NCBI GenBank assembly: GCA_050084515.1
Contig: CM114274.1
Coordinates: 12,090,001 to 12,154,000 of the forward strand
Reading direction: 5' to 3'
Length of the DNA stretch: 64,000 nt
Source: Blasia pusilla
Lineage: Eukaryota; Marchantiophyta; Marchantiopsida; Blasiales
The stretch's first letter is position 1, and each line of letters begins with the position of its first letter. Made by a program: the position numbers and the translations under genes. Below are positions 1-10,060 of the stretch, piece after piece. The notes under the pieces are model-generated. The model did not search any database. It was given only the letters and a program-made list of their open reading frames with translations, and was not told the origin of the DNA.

Positions 1-518
1 AATGTAACTCAGCGAAAACGCATCCAGAACTGAAAGGGGATGTCAAAATTTCGTCTAGAAATCGAGATTCAAGTGGACGAGTTAAAATCTAATATCCTCA
101 TAAGTTTTGCAGAACCATTCTCCTAAAACTAATGCGAACTTAATATAAAAACACTAAACTACCACGAATGACCACAAGCAAGAATCATCAGCCCATCGGC
201 CGGGTCCTCCTCTCTCTATACGTCTTCTGCTTTTTCACAAAGTAACAATCTTCTTCTTCTTCTTCCTATACTAAGGAGGAGCCACAAGTCGATGGATGCA
301 GATTGTAGAACGGGCCAAAATGCGTTCAAATTGATGTCACTGAATGCCCTACTTCGAGAGCGCCAATTCGGACATTTGCGGGCGGAAATGGTCAATGATC
401 TTTCCACGAATTCAAGAACATTGAAGTGTAATTCCATTCACTGTCACTGAAGTGTGAAAATTAAAAAAGGGAAAAAAAAAAAAAACTATATATCTCTCCC
501 AGACAAACTTTGCATCAA
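1..518. other. Intergenic, no gene seen
   Basis: No open frame here has family-like sequence or splice-supported continuation. There is a CTT/TCT-rich microtract near 251-266 and an A-rich tract near 465-485. The stretch lies downstream of the tRNA and of the 3' end of the minus-strand coiled-coil gene. Confidence 0.5.
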
Positions 519-590
519 GTCGTTGTAGTATAGTGGTAAGTATTCCCGCCTGTCACGCGGGTGACCCGGGTTCGATCCCCGGCAGCGGCG
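519..590 (+). tRNA. tRNA-Asp (anticodon GUC)
   Basis: The 72-base sequence folds as a complete cloverleaf. The acceptor arm GTCGTTG pairs with CAGCGGC (two G-T pairs) and is followed by discriminator G. The anticodon loop is CTGTCAC with anticodon GTC. The T-arm carries the B box GGTTCGATCCC and the D-arm carries TAGTATAGTGG as the A box. It reads aspartate GAC/GAU codons in cytosolic translation. CCA is not encoded, as expected for a nuclear gene, and there is no intron. A CAA motif just upstream (about 516-518) is common before plant tRNA genes. The only nearby T-run that could end Pol III transcription is a T4 near 615-618. It lies about 135 bp beyond the 3' end of the opposite-strand coiled-coil gene. 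Confidence 0.97.
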
Positions 591-725
591 CAGATTTCTA
601 ATCTTGGAAATAAATTTTGGTTGGATTTGTCTTCCAAGCCGATCGAATTTTTGACACGTTTGCGACTCCTGCAAAGCTTGAAGAGTGGCTGTAGGGAATA
701 CACTATTACCAGGTCTAAGTGTACT

Positions 726-3700
726 TCATGTGTCCTCATTCAAACTGGCTGCTAGTTGAACAGAGAGTGATTGATACCTCCGATTTTCATCGAGAAGATG
801 ATGCTGCTCCTTGCATTTGGTACTAAGTGCCTCCTCGGCGGACCCCAAGCTCTTTTGGAGTTCTTGAATTTGGCGCCGCTGCTTGCGAAGAAACACCTCT
901 TTTTCTTTCAATCCCTGCGCCAAGGAATTGAAAAATATTGTTTTACAAATAGAGCCGGCCAACATCACGGTTTACTAAGTCTACTAGCAGCCCTTCGGTT
1001 CAGTGGTGACGTATTGGTCAAGAGTCCATTATCGTCTAAATCTCAGAGACTCTAAGAAAGGATATCCACCTGTAGTAATCTTGTCATAGCTTCTTGCACA
1101 TAAAGCATGACGGAATTATATTTGCTGATTGATAGTACATCGCTCCACATGATTGTACGAGTTTTGGATTCGTATCAGGAGAAAATCTTATGCATACCCT
1201 TTCACATTTGCCGTGCACACCACTGGACTCACGATGCTCCAAGTTTTGACGAAGTTCCGCCAGATTCTGTAGGTAATTAGCGAGTTTCATGCTCTGTCAG
1301 AGGCAGTCATTCATGATCGTCATGAGCAACCTAACAAGTTGGCCTACACCGTAATGGGTAACCAAAAAAACTTGGTATGCGTTTGGATCATAATGCTTCC
1401 TCAATTACAGCCGTCCCTCTGCCATTTCTTTGTACCTTCTGTGCTTTTTCGGCCGGAATCGGAGAACGAGAAAAAAAAGTTGAATTGCTTGTTCCAATTT
1501 TAAAACTGTCAGAACTTTCGAAAATCGAGCCAAAACTGTGAACTGTGAACTTTCCGGGCCTCAGGGATAGCATAATTACGAGCTAGAATCGAATGCAAAC
1601 TGAGGGGACAATTCAGATCATGTACGCAGAAAGCTGTCATGTGTGAGTCGTCATATAGTCTTCAAGATGCAACAAAACATTTTACCTTCTCTGCCAGATC
1701 CTTCTCTTCCTGTAACTTGTCCTTGACGCACTCTAAGGCCTCATATTCCGCTTCTTGTCTGTGACACGGAATTGTTGTGAAGGTTCATTCCTACGGTTTC
1801 AAATCTAAATGCTTCAATTCAGCTTCTGTGGAAAATAGATCCTAGTTTATCAGCAACCACTACGACAGGTTCACCTGGACGATCTTGCAAGATTGAGTAA
1901 AGATCGGAGCAGCAAACGCTTCAAAAATTACAACGGTTTTCCAACATTTTAACTTCGTTCAAGAAAGAACCCGCTCTTGAATTCAAGAACGATCAAAGGT
2001 ATCTTTTCGCGTGCAAGTACGCGAAACGAGTTTGAATGGATGAACATGTCTGCACCTGGCAAGAGCAGACTGCAACTGCTGCTCTGCAAGTTGAAGCTGG
2101 CCAATCATGGCGTCGCGCTTCCACACTAAAGCCTTCAGGTCTTGGCAATACTTTTGCTGGGTTTCAACAGCCTGAAATCCCTTCGACGCAGCGGGTGTAA
2201 ACACGCATTCAAAGAGAATCTAGATCTCCAACGAATGACACTCACAGACTTGCATTCCCAATCTTTTCAAGTCACAAAGACATCTTGTCATGCATCTTGT
2301 CCACAAAGAAGTTTTTCGAGCATAATTTATTCACAAATGTTCCTGAGCAGGATTCAACTCGTAGTGAACCATCGGTACGTGATAAATTAATGCCACAACC
2401 AGGAAAGGCAATTGCACGCACCTCTTCCTTCTTCTGAAGAGCAGCTTTGAGATCTTGTACTCTGCCATTTATTACTTCAATCTGTACTCAGACGAAAGAG
2501 TCTGTCAAACAGCGTAGCTCATGGCATTGCAACGAAGCTTACTCAATGATATGGGTTCATACATTGATCCAGATTGTTCCCAAGGTCCTCCGAGGGGTCC
2601 AAGGAGACCCACCTTGTGCAAGTGGCTGGCACAATGCCTTTCTCTATCTTCTAGCTGCTTCTTCAACTTGGTTATGGTCTTCTGCTGCTCCACCAACTCT
2701 TGAACAAACTGAGCATTCTTAGCTTCCAAAAGAGAGATGTTGCGATCTTTCTGCTCAAGTTCTGCATTCTGCAAGATATTTTTACGTGATTCACCGAAAC
2801 AAGGACGGTTCATTCGAAGGGGACCTCAAGAATCCATGAACTTGAAGGCGACACCCGACTAGAGAATAAGAAAAGGGAGAAACTACCTAGAACCGAGAAC
2901 TAACAAAGCATGTCTACAAAGCAAGAGGGAGGCCCTCTGGCAATGATGTCTCTCACCACAGACATGAGTTTGCCTCGAGGGAACATAGGCTCGGGCACTC
3001 TTCCAAGCAATGGAACCATGTTATCTAAAATATTGTGCTACGCACAGGTCGGATGTGATTTATAAATCAGATTTAGGAGTAATGGATCATAGTAATTGGA
3101 GAACCCTTCATTGCCCTCTCCATCATCCCTAATGTTCCCTTAGAAAGAGAGGAGCAGGACAATGCTGTCATTCGGTGGTATATGCGTCTTAATAATATAT
3201 AGACTACCCATTCCTGAGTGGAGGAGATGTCGAGATCTTTCTGCTCAAGTTTTGCAAGCGTTTTGCAAGAGAGTTTGATGTGATTCACCGAAACAAGGAT
3301 GCTTTATTCAAAAGAATCTAGGATCCAAAGCCGCACCCGATTGGCGGAGAACACAAAGAGAAACCTAATTTATCCGACGTCGAAAATAATATTAGCATGG
3401 CTACCAAGTAACAGTTTGGGCAAGCAACCCCGGTGGAGGAGGTTACGATATCCAAATTTGCGAGATAGTTTGACGTGATGAACCTTCGTTCGACGATTCA
3501 ACGTGCCGTTAGGAGCACAAGAGATAAATATGAGAGGAAAAGGCGTTGTCTGGTTTGACTCTTACGCCAGCTACGTGAGGTATGGCCGCAACGGTGTTCG
3601 ATCTAGGTTCACTGATCATGATGAGTAAAGAAGGGTTACCTCTTCATCTTCACGCTGTTGTAGAAGTCTCTGAACATTTTCTTCATTTACTCTCTCTTGT

Positions 3701-4680
3701 CTGCGAGTAACATCGATAGATGATATAAGGAAATCTGTCTAAGATTTTGTGTAATCACTGACCGCGGTAATTTTCTTCGCCATAGTGCAGTCAGCGTCTT
3801 TGTCAAGAAATGTTCCTGACCTTATTTCCAACCCGCTTCAAGAGAGTTCGTCAGAAGCATCTTGAATTTCACAGATCGTGGAACGAGAATGAATTTGGGT
3901 ATGGACCATGTAATAGCCATAATAGATTTGATGGTTTTTGTGAGAGGAGCAATTGAGCTAACTGTCTGATTTCTTGCAGCGTGGATACCTCCTTTCGTCT
4001 ACTTTGCGTCAGAGCAGGGCTCTTGAACTTGACTTAAACTTCCTACACCGACTCCTGAGGTGGATGTTGGTCATCATGAGAGGGCCATAGGTGACCGAAA
4101 TGGAGGAACTCTCTACTCGATCATGAGTGCACCTATTTCCTGCTATATTGACGTAGCAGTAATCGCTCAGTGTTGATGAAGATAATTATTGTGTAGTCTT
4201 CCGACAAGATTTGAAGGACCATGAGAGAAGGAAGATCTTGTGGTTATTAATAGCTCAGAAGTTCAAATCTCCATGCTGGACTTTAGATTAGGAATGTTTG
4301 GTTTAACGAGAGAGCGGCCTATTCACTGGTAGTTTGACACACCTGTCGAGCTCACACTTTTTCGCATGTAGAGCTTTCTGAAGCTGTACAATCACTTGAT
4401 CTTTCGACTTTATAGCATCCTCCCAATTCCTGCGGGCAATGGCTCCTCTGTTCACAACACTGATGTGCTGCTCTCGTAGCTCTACCAGCTGCAACTCCTT
4501 TTCGTTCAATGCTGCCCTCAAGTTCAGCAATCTGATAGCATAATTTTGCTCTAAACTACTGACACGGTGATTTTCCTCGGTATTCTCTTTAGGAGGATCA
4601 TTATGACCTGGAGTCCTGTTCACTCCATGTTTTTTTACAGAAGCTCGCTTCCGATGTATACTCCCATTTGTGGTAAACAT
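726..4680 (-). CDS. Eight-exon coiled-coil protein, 353 aa, family unknown
   Basis: Read on the minus strand, exons are 4680-4343, 3700-3640, 2768-2613, 2481-2422, 2171-2056, 1758-1686, 1266-1198 and 914-726. All junctions are GT-AG and every phase matches, giving 1062 nt (353 codons plus TGA). The ATG at 4680 is preceded in frame by a TAG seven codons upstream, which supports the start. The first ~50 residues are basic and polar. The rest is almost continuous heptad-type helix rich in Gln, Glu, Lys and Leu, for example LNEKELQLVELREQ, ELEQKDRNISLLEAKN and LVEQQKTITKLKKQLED. No signal peptide, membrane segment or enzymatic motif is visible. A structural or tethering role is likely but unproven, and I cannot assign a family. 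Introns between exons 1, 2 and 3 are long and contain a decayed copy of the exon-3 region. A small in-phase exon could have been missed. Confidence 0.8.
3230..3480 (-). repeat. Decayed intragenic duplication of exon 3 region
   Basis: The segment beginning at about 3235 repeats the sequence beginning at about 2745 with many substitutions. Shared landmarks are the exon start (TTTCTGCTCAAGTT on the plus strand) and the neighbouring intron text GTGATTCACCGAAACAAGGA. The exon copy encodes a recognisable LEQKD..IS fragment but then diverges into stops. A further weak echo (GATAGTTTGACGTGATGAACC) occurs near 3464. It lies inside the intron between exons 2 and 3 of the coiled-coil gene and is unlikely to be spliced in. 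Confidence 0.6.
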
Positions 4681-6120
4681 GTGGCTGCGTGCGCTACAGT
4701 CCTATAAGTCGCATCTCCTTGCGCTATATCGTGATGCCGTTCATATGGAAGGGGCCAGAGGCCCAAAGGACGAAGACTACACATCAAGATAGTTGTCGTC
4801 TGCTAAACTGTACAGCTTCATGTAAACTTGTTTACGCCCGTCCAAAGACTTTTGTAGGTGAGTTTGAACTGAAAACTAGAGAATACGTCGTGCGGCGAGA
4901 GTTCGTTATTGCTGGCATCTTCCTGGGGTCAACTTCGGCAGCTGGCTCGCTCCTGCTTTGCCTTGACTACTGTCTTTGTCGTGCTCCTGTGATAGTGCTT
5001 GGAAACGTGGGTTCATAATTAAACGCTTTGGCGAAGTGTACGTTCTTGGGGCTCACCGTACAGGCTAAAGAAATATGGCAGGACTATTTCTTTCCGATAT
5101 TATTGAACTTAAAATGAAGTTTGCCATGTAGAAACTCGAAGCCTTATACTCCTCGATCGGCCAAATGCCACCTACAAAAGTCTGATTTGCCGCTTCTGTG
5201 GCAACTGAGCTCTCAATGCCTCTTGTCTACGAATCCTCGCGATGGTTTACTGACCATCTCTCTTCACCAGCAAACTAGTCGATCAACACTTACATCCGAA
5301 CATCGATTCTCCTACACGAGGACGCATCCTACAAACGCGTCCGCCACCGCACATAGGAATGCCACCAAACTTTGCGTGTCTCAACGAATCAAGGGGTCCA
5401 AACGCGTGCAACTTGACTCCCAAGAAAAAGCTCATTACGCAAGCACACAACTCCGCCGCACAAAACAATCCGCCGTCCCACTCTCCACGGACAACCTCAA
5501 ACGCGCCTTAAACTTCCGCACAACCTCCGCAAATCGCCGCGCAAAAACGCTGGCCAACACCTCAATCTTCTCCGAACGAAGCCAAAAAACCTAACGGGTT
5601 CGGAAGCTCCGCAACGCTAACACATCGGTGCCACTACAATCTCCACACAAAGTCTCTCCGTCTTGTCCTCCCTCGTCTTCCGAAGCACCGCGACGACTGC
5701 GACGACGACGCTGCTTCAGCCTAACCGGTTTGCTCGACCAGTAGGGTTAGTTTCGTAATAACTGCCGGTACTGTATGCCTTTCACCCCGCTCTACGGAAG
5801 TTGCCGTTGTCAGTTGGACTACATACATACATACATACATCCATCCATCCGTGGAGAAGAGGTAAATACGTATCGACCATTCTTACTATATCTGTACACG
5901 GCCAAACGAAAGGACTTGCTGGCGCCGGTCCCACGCCGGAAGGACGCGTCCGCCCTGACCGGTCTAAGGCCGGCGATCGACGGTGGTCCAAGCCCCATCG
6001 GAGGCAGCCCAAAGCGCACGCTATTACATTTGCGCGTTGAATAACGAGCGTCCCTTGAATGCACCGCAAAGCTGTTCTGTTGTGTCGACTATGGGAACAG
6101 TGGACCCCATGGACGTGGGC
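4681..6120. promoter_or_regulatory. Presumed promoter and 5' leader of coiled-coil gene, then intergenic
   Basis: This interval lies upstream of the minus-strand coiled-coil gene and is rich in C and CpG between about 5130 and 5740, as plant gene 5' regions often are. The GAC/GCG-rich tract near 5690-5715 could be leader sequence. A 157-codon plus-strand frame at 5121-5594 has low-complexity Ser/Thr/Arg/Lys composition with no domain, and I read it as fortuitous. A short microsatellite of ATAC then ATCC units spans about 5820-5850. No core promoter element can be assigned with confidence. Confidence 0.35.
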
Positions 6121-6786
6121 CCAGGGTTCGGGAAGTTTTTTTTTATTTGTCGGCCCAATACCGGGAAATGTCAAATTTCCCGGTTTTTTTTTTTATATCG
6201 GCGGCGACCGGAAACCTTTTCAGTTACTGGTTTTTTGCCGAACCTTTTTTTCCCCGGGCAGTTTAAATCTGACAGAAATTTTTATCCTTTCGGTTTATTT
6301 CTGATACTTTTTTTTTCCCAGCCACATTTTTGCCAACTTTTTTTGTCCTAGCCACATTTCCGGTTCCATTGTTTCTATGTCAGCAACTTCAATTGCTTTT
6401 TTTCTGTCACTAACTTCAAGTTTCCTTCAAGTTTCCCTGGTACTCAACTTCCCAACCCTTTTCTCTGCCAGTAACTTCAAGTTTCCCTAGTACCCAACCC
6501 TTTTCCCTCAGTTTCATTTCAGGTAACTCCCACTTCTAACTTCCTAGTTCCTACATCATCATCATTGGTGGGAGTTGAACCTGGCAAGCCTCCCACCCAT
6601 TGGGAGCCAAAGATCTTAAATTCCTAATTCCCTACAAAGGATTTTATCCTCATCCTTGGCAAGAGTTGAACCTGATTTCTCTCCCACCAGTTGGGAGCCA
6701 AGGATCCTACCCCTCTAGAATACTTGGAGCCTCATTGCTCCAAGCATTCTAGAAGGGTCCTACTCCTACTTCCTAAAACACAAAGG
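6121..6786. repeat. T-rich tract and short direct repeats beside hAT element
   Basis: Positions 6135-6330 are T-homopolymer rich. Positions 6405-6520 contain two diverged copies of a roughly 60-bp unit (TAACTTCAAGTTTCC followed by TACCCAACCC). Two further similar segments (6570-6620 and 6655-6705) each read GAGTTGAACCTG then CTCCCACC then TTGGGAGCCA. No gene is seen. The stretch is probably the 3' flank of the hAT transposase element, whose terminal repeats I could not identify. Confidence 0.45.
6714..6753. repeat. 17-bp inverted repeat (hairpin) 3' of hAT transposase
   Basis: The arms TCTAGAATACTTGGAGC (6714-6730) and GCTCCAAGCATTCTAGA (6737-6753) are inverse complements at 16 of 17 positions, with a 6-base loop. 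The hairpin starts about 35 bp beyond the stop of the hAT C-terminal frame. It could affect 3' processing or mark a subterminal element; the function is unknown. Confidence 0.75.
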
Positions 6787-9005
6787 CTAAGATGTATTAG
6801 TAGCTTCCTCTTCCACAGCTGGGGAGACATATCTATTTGGATTTGCAAACAAGTACCTAAAATGAGCAGAATTCTTCCACAAGACCACAGACTCAAACAA
6901 TATATCCTCATAATCAGAGGACGGTCCTTCCAAGGCAATCCTCAAAACTGCATCCAAGTACTTGGTGGTGAACCTGTTACGAGATTTAGTCTTGATCATA
7001 TTCTGAATGGAAAATGCTCTCTCACATATGGCAGTACTAACACACTGGACCCTAGCTACATTTGCCAAAATCAAAAAATTAGAAAATTTATATTGTAGAG
7101 AGGGGCTCGAGCTCACCATAGCCCACAAGTCTCTGAAGTTGCGATCCTTCCACTCAGTGGTAGCCATCAATTTGAAAGACTGAAACTCTTGCTTTATAAG
7201 TGGAGAATTAATGATTGCAGGTTGCAACTGACCTTGCAATGGCAAGTGGGCTCCGAAAAAACCACACAAATCATCTAAATCTTTACATCCCCAGCTACTC
7301 AATCCCACTTGCTGTGATGGCATGTGCAAAGGATTAAGGATTTTCATTGCACCAACGAGGTTGTTGTCTCGAAATCGATCATGTAAAGCTGCACACACTT
7401 TCAGGAAACCTTTTCCTGAAAGAACAAGGCAGCCTCTAAGTCACTTCCTGCTCGATCCCGAGACATACGTATGCTATGAAATTTGTTTCCCCTGATCTCA
7501 TACTGTAAGCGACGAAGATAACCACCAGGTGGCCCAAAGTCAGGAAGTATATGGTAATCTGTTTCTTCATAGAAGGTTGAAGCATTCAAGTCATGAGTTT
7601 CCATCACAAAATTCATGGTTATCCTAGCTATCTCAGAATTGAAAATGCTCCCAATTGTGCTAACATCTACAAACTGGTACTGAAATATCTTACTCAAACT
7701 AGCAAGCATGGAAAGAATGTCAGCCAAAAAATACAATTGATAGATCATTTGGAATGATCTCAACTTGTTAAACAACTTGGCAGCATTCCCATCATCCTCT
7801 GAAGAAGATATATCTCTGAAGTACGTCATTACCAATTCTAAAGAATCAAACAATGTGGTCACAGCTTGCCAACGGGATAACCACCGAATCTTGTGGTATC
7901 TCTTCATGACTCGTTGGGAGTCATTGAATTTTTCCTGCAAAGATAACAAGACTGTTTTCCTCTTGGAGGACCTTCTAAAGTAGCTAGCTACAGCATTGAG
8001 AATCCAGTCGACTTCAAAGGAGATTGGCTTACAATCATGAGCTTTGGCATCTGATAAAGCGGCCAGATTTGTTCTATGGGCTACACAATGAATTGAAAGA
8101 ATGTAGGGATTTACCTTCTGCCTCAATTGAGAGGCTACCCCTGTCTGGCTACCTACCATTGTTGAGGCACCGTAATAACCAAATGCAACCATTTTGGAGA
8201 ATTCCAATCCTCCATCTTTTAGTAGTTGCAGCAAAGGTTCGGTAATAGCATTAGAACATTTTGATTTGCAACGAATTAATCCTAGAAAACATGATTCTTC
8301 TTGGCCCTCTTCAATGAAAGTAGCGAACACGACCACATGCCCTATTACGGATATGTCAGTCGACTCATCGATCATAATTCCAAAGAAAGGAGAGGCTTGA
8401 TCTCTAGCAAGACTTCTACTAAGTAGGACTTGGCTAATGAAATAAGACATTTCACTACAACTCTTCTCATCTTGGTATAGGTCTTTGGTAATGGGAGCAT
8501 TAATAGAAACTAACAATTTACAAAGATTGGAGAATTTGATAAATGGGATAGCCTCCTTCGCAAGGAAGTATGCACATTTAAACAATGTCATCAGAGCGGC
8601 TTGCCAGGTTCGATTGGTTGTGGCAATGGCCTTGGCCATGGACTTTTTACCCCCATTTGCAGCCCATGCAAGCTTGATATGCTCATTAGACTTGGCATGA
8701 TCAGTAAAGGCTGAAACCTTACAATTAATTGCACCATCCCTGGCAAAGACACTCTTCCCCTTCCCCTTCCTACAAACTTTACAAAAGATTCTACCAAGGT
8801 CATAATCAAATTCAATCCAATCATACAATGAGTACCATACATCCTTCCATGCAACACGAACTTTCTCAGGTAAATCCCCACTGCTTCCTGATGGAGTCTG
8901 CTCTTCTTTTTCATCAGAAGAGCTAGATAATGGGATAATGTCTGGCCCCTTGTTTCCTTGTTCCTTACCTAGGAAAGCGGTCATAGTTTTCTCTCTCTTT
9001 GCCAT
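6787..9005 (-). pseudogene. hAT-superfamily transposase (DUF4371/ZNF862-like), frameshifted
   Basis: Two frames together give a full hAT transposase of about 740 residues. The first, 9005-7401 (534 codons), starts MAKREKTMTAF. It has a BED/TTF-type zinc finger (CKVC at residues 75-78, H103, H109), the first catalytic region GIMIDESTDIS (residues 210-219), and HCVAHRTN (306-313). The second frame, 7398-6787, has the C-terminal dimerisation block around CERAFSIQNMIKTKSRNRF. The reading frame slips by one base near 7400-7412 and hits TGA at 7401-7403. The second catalytic Asp expected in the DGAS motif is Tyr (GYYGAST, residue 278). The protein would have cut and joined element ends in the nucleus; this copy should be inactive. 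No terminal repeats or 8-bp target duplication were found by eye. A single-base assembly error could explain the slip but not the Tyr. Confidence 0.9.
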
Positions 9006-10060
9006 CCCTGATCTGATTCTCCTAGAATCCGAGGGAGACCAATGTCTCCAAGAAATTTAGAATCCCAAATTCCCAAGCACTCGGCAAGAAACCTAGAATT
9101 CCTAGAGCGAGCGAACAGCAAGTGCTACGAGACTCCAGAGTCCCAGGGTCAAAGCAACCAAGGTCCGAGCGAGCAAGCAATGTCCAAGCATCGTCCAACC
9201 GAGCAAGCAAGGTGAAAACAAGAATTGTGAAAAAACAAGGAAAGTCCAAGCGAGCATCCAATGTCCGAGCGTCCCAGAGTCCCAGTGAGAAACGAGCGAG
9301 CAATGAGCGAGCGTCCGAGTAGCGATCGTCCAAGGGACTGAGACTCCGAGGCTCCGAGAGTCCGAGCAGCACATGAAAAAATGAGGCAGCGTCTCCGCGT
9401 CCAAGAACGAGCGTCCGAGAGCGAGTGACGAAGGAGTGAGTGAGGAAGAGCGATCAGTGAGGAAGAATGAGGGCTCGGAGGGGCCAGCGTGGGGTCTCCA
9501 CCCCCTCGGCTGGGCCCCTCAAGCCTCGACCCTCCGTGCTGAGCGTCTGATCGGGATCGGACGGCTCAGAATGAAGACCTAAAATGTCCGTTGGGGGAGG
9601 GGGGGGGATGAAACGTATACTGGACGGTCCCGATGCAGCCTCTCCTCCTCGACATCATCTAACCGTCCCTTCTACTAGCCAATCAGAGGCTACCAAAATT
9701 TTCCGGCTGCCGGAATATGATGTGGCCTAAAATCGACCACAGGAAACCTCTTTCCGGCTTAAAACCGGTAGCCCCTCCCGTCCAGCGTCAGAATCCGGTA
9801 CATTTCTGCCGGTAAACAATGAAATTCTGGCAAACCCCCCGAAATCCGGTCAGCTGCTGGAACCGTCGTAAACCCTGCCAGAAACATCATAAGCAGATCG
9901 GAAAATCAGAAAATCAGCCGGCCAGCACAACACGTAACCGCGGATCTCCCCGATCATTGCGTGGGCCCCATGGAAAAGCGATCATGTCTGCGGCCCGCCC
10001 ATGCACATCACCCCGCTCTATTGTTGTTTGTACATTTTAGGAGTCTAGTGTCTCGCAGCT
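9006..10060. repeat. GAGCGAGC/TCCGAG low-complexity region and CpG-rich flank
   Basis: From about 9100 to 9470 the sequence is a degenerate array of GAGCGAGC, GTCCGAG and GTCCAAG units, so several frames stay open by composition alone. From 9480 to 10040 it is GC-rich with recurring CCGG and CCGGT words. This may be the 5' leader and promoter end of the hAT element. No gene is supported. Confidence 0.4.

Noticed and set aside
5121-5594. 157-codon plus-strand frame
   Set aside because: Low-complexity Ser/Thr/Arg/Lys composition in a C-rich 5' region, with no domain and no splice-supported extension.
6121-6140. CAGGGTTCGGGAAG as the hAT terminal repeat
   Set aside because: No inverted counterpart ending CCCGAACCCTG was found upstream of the transposase.
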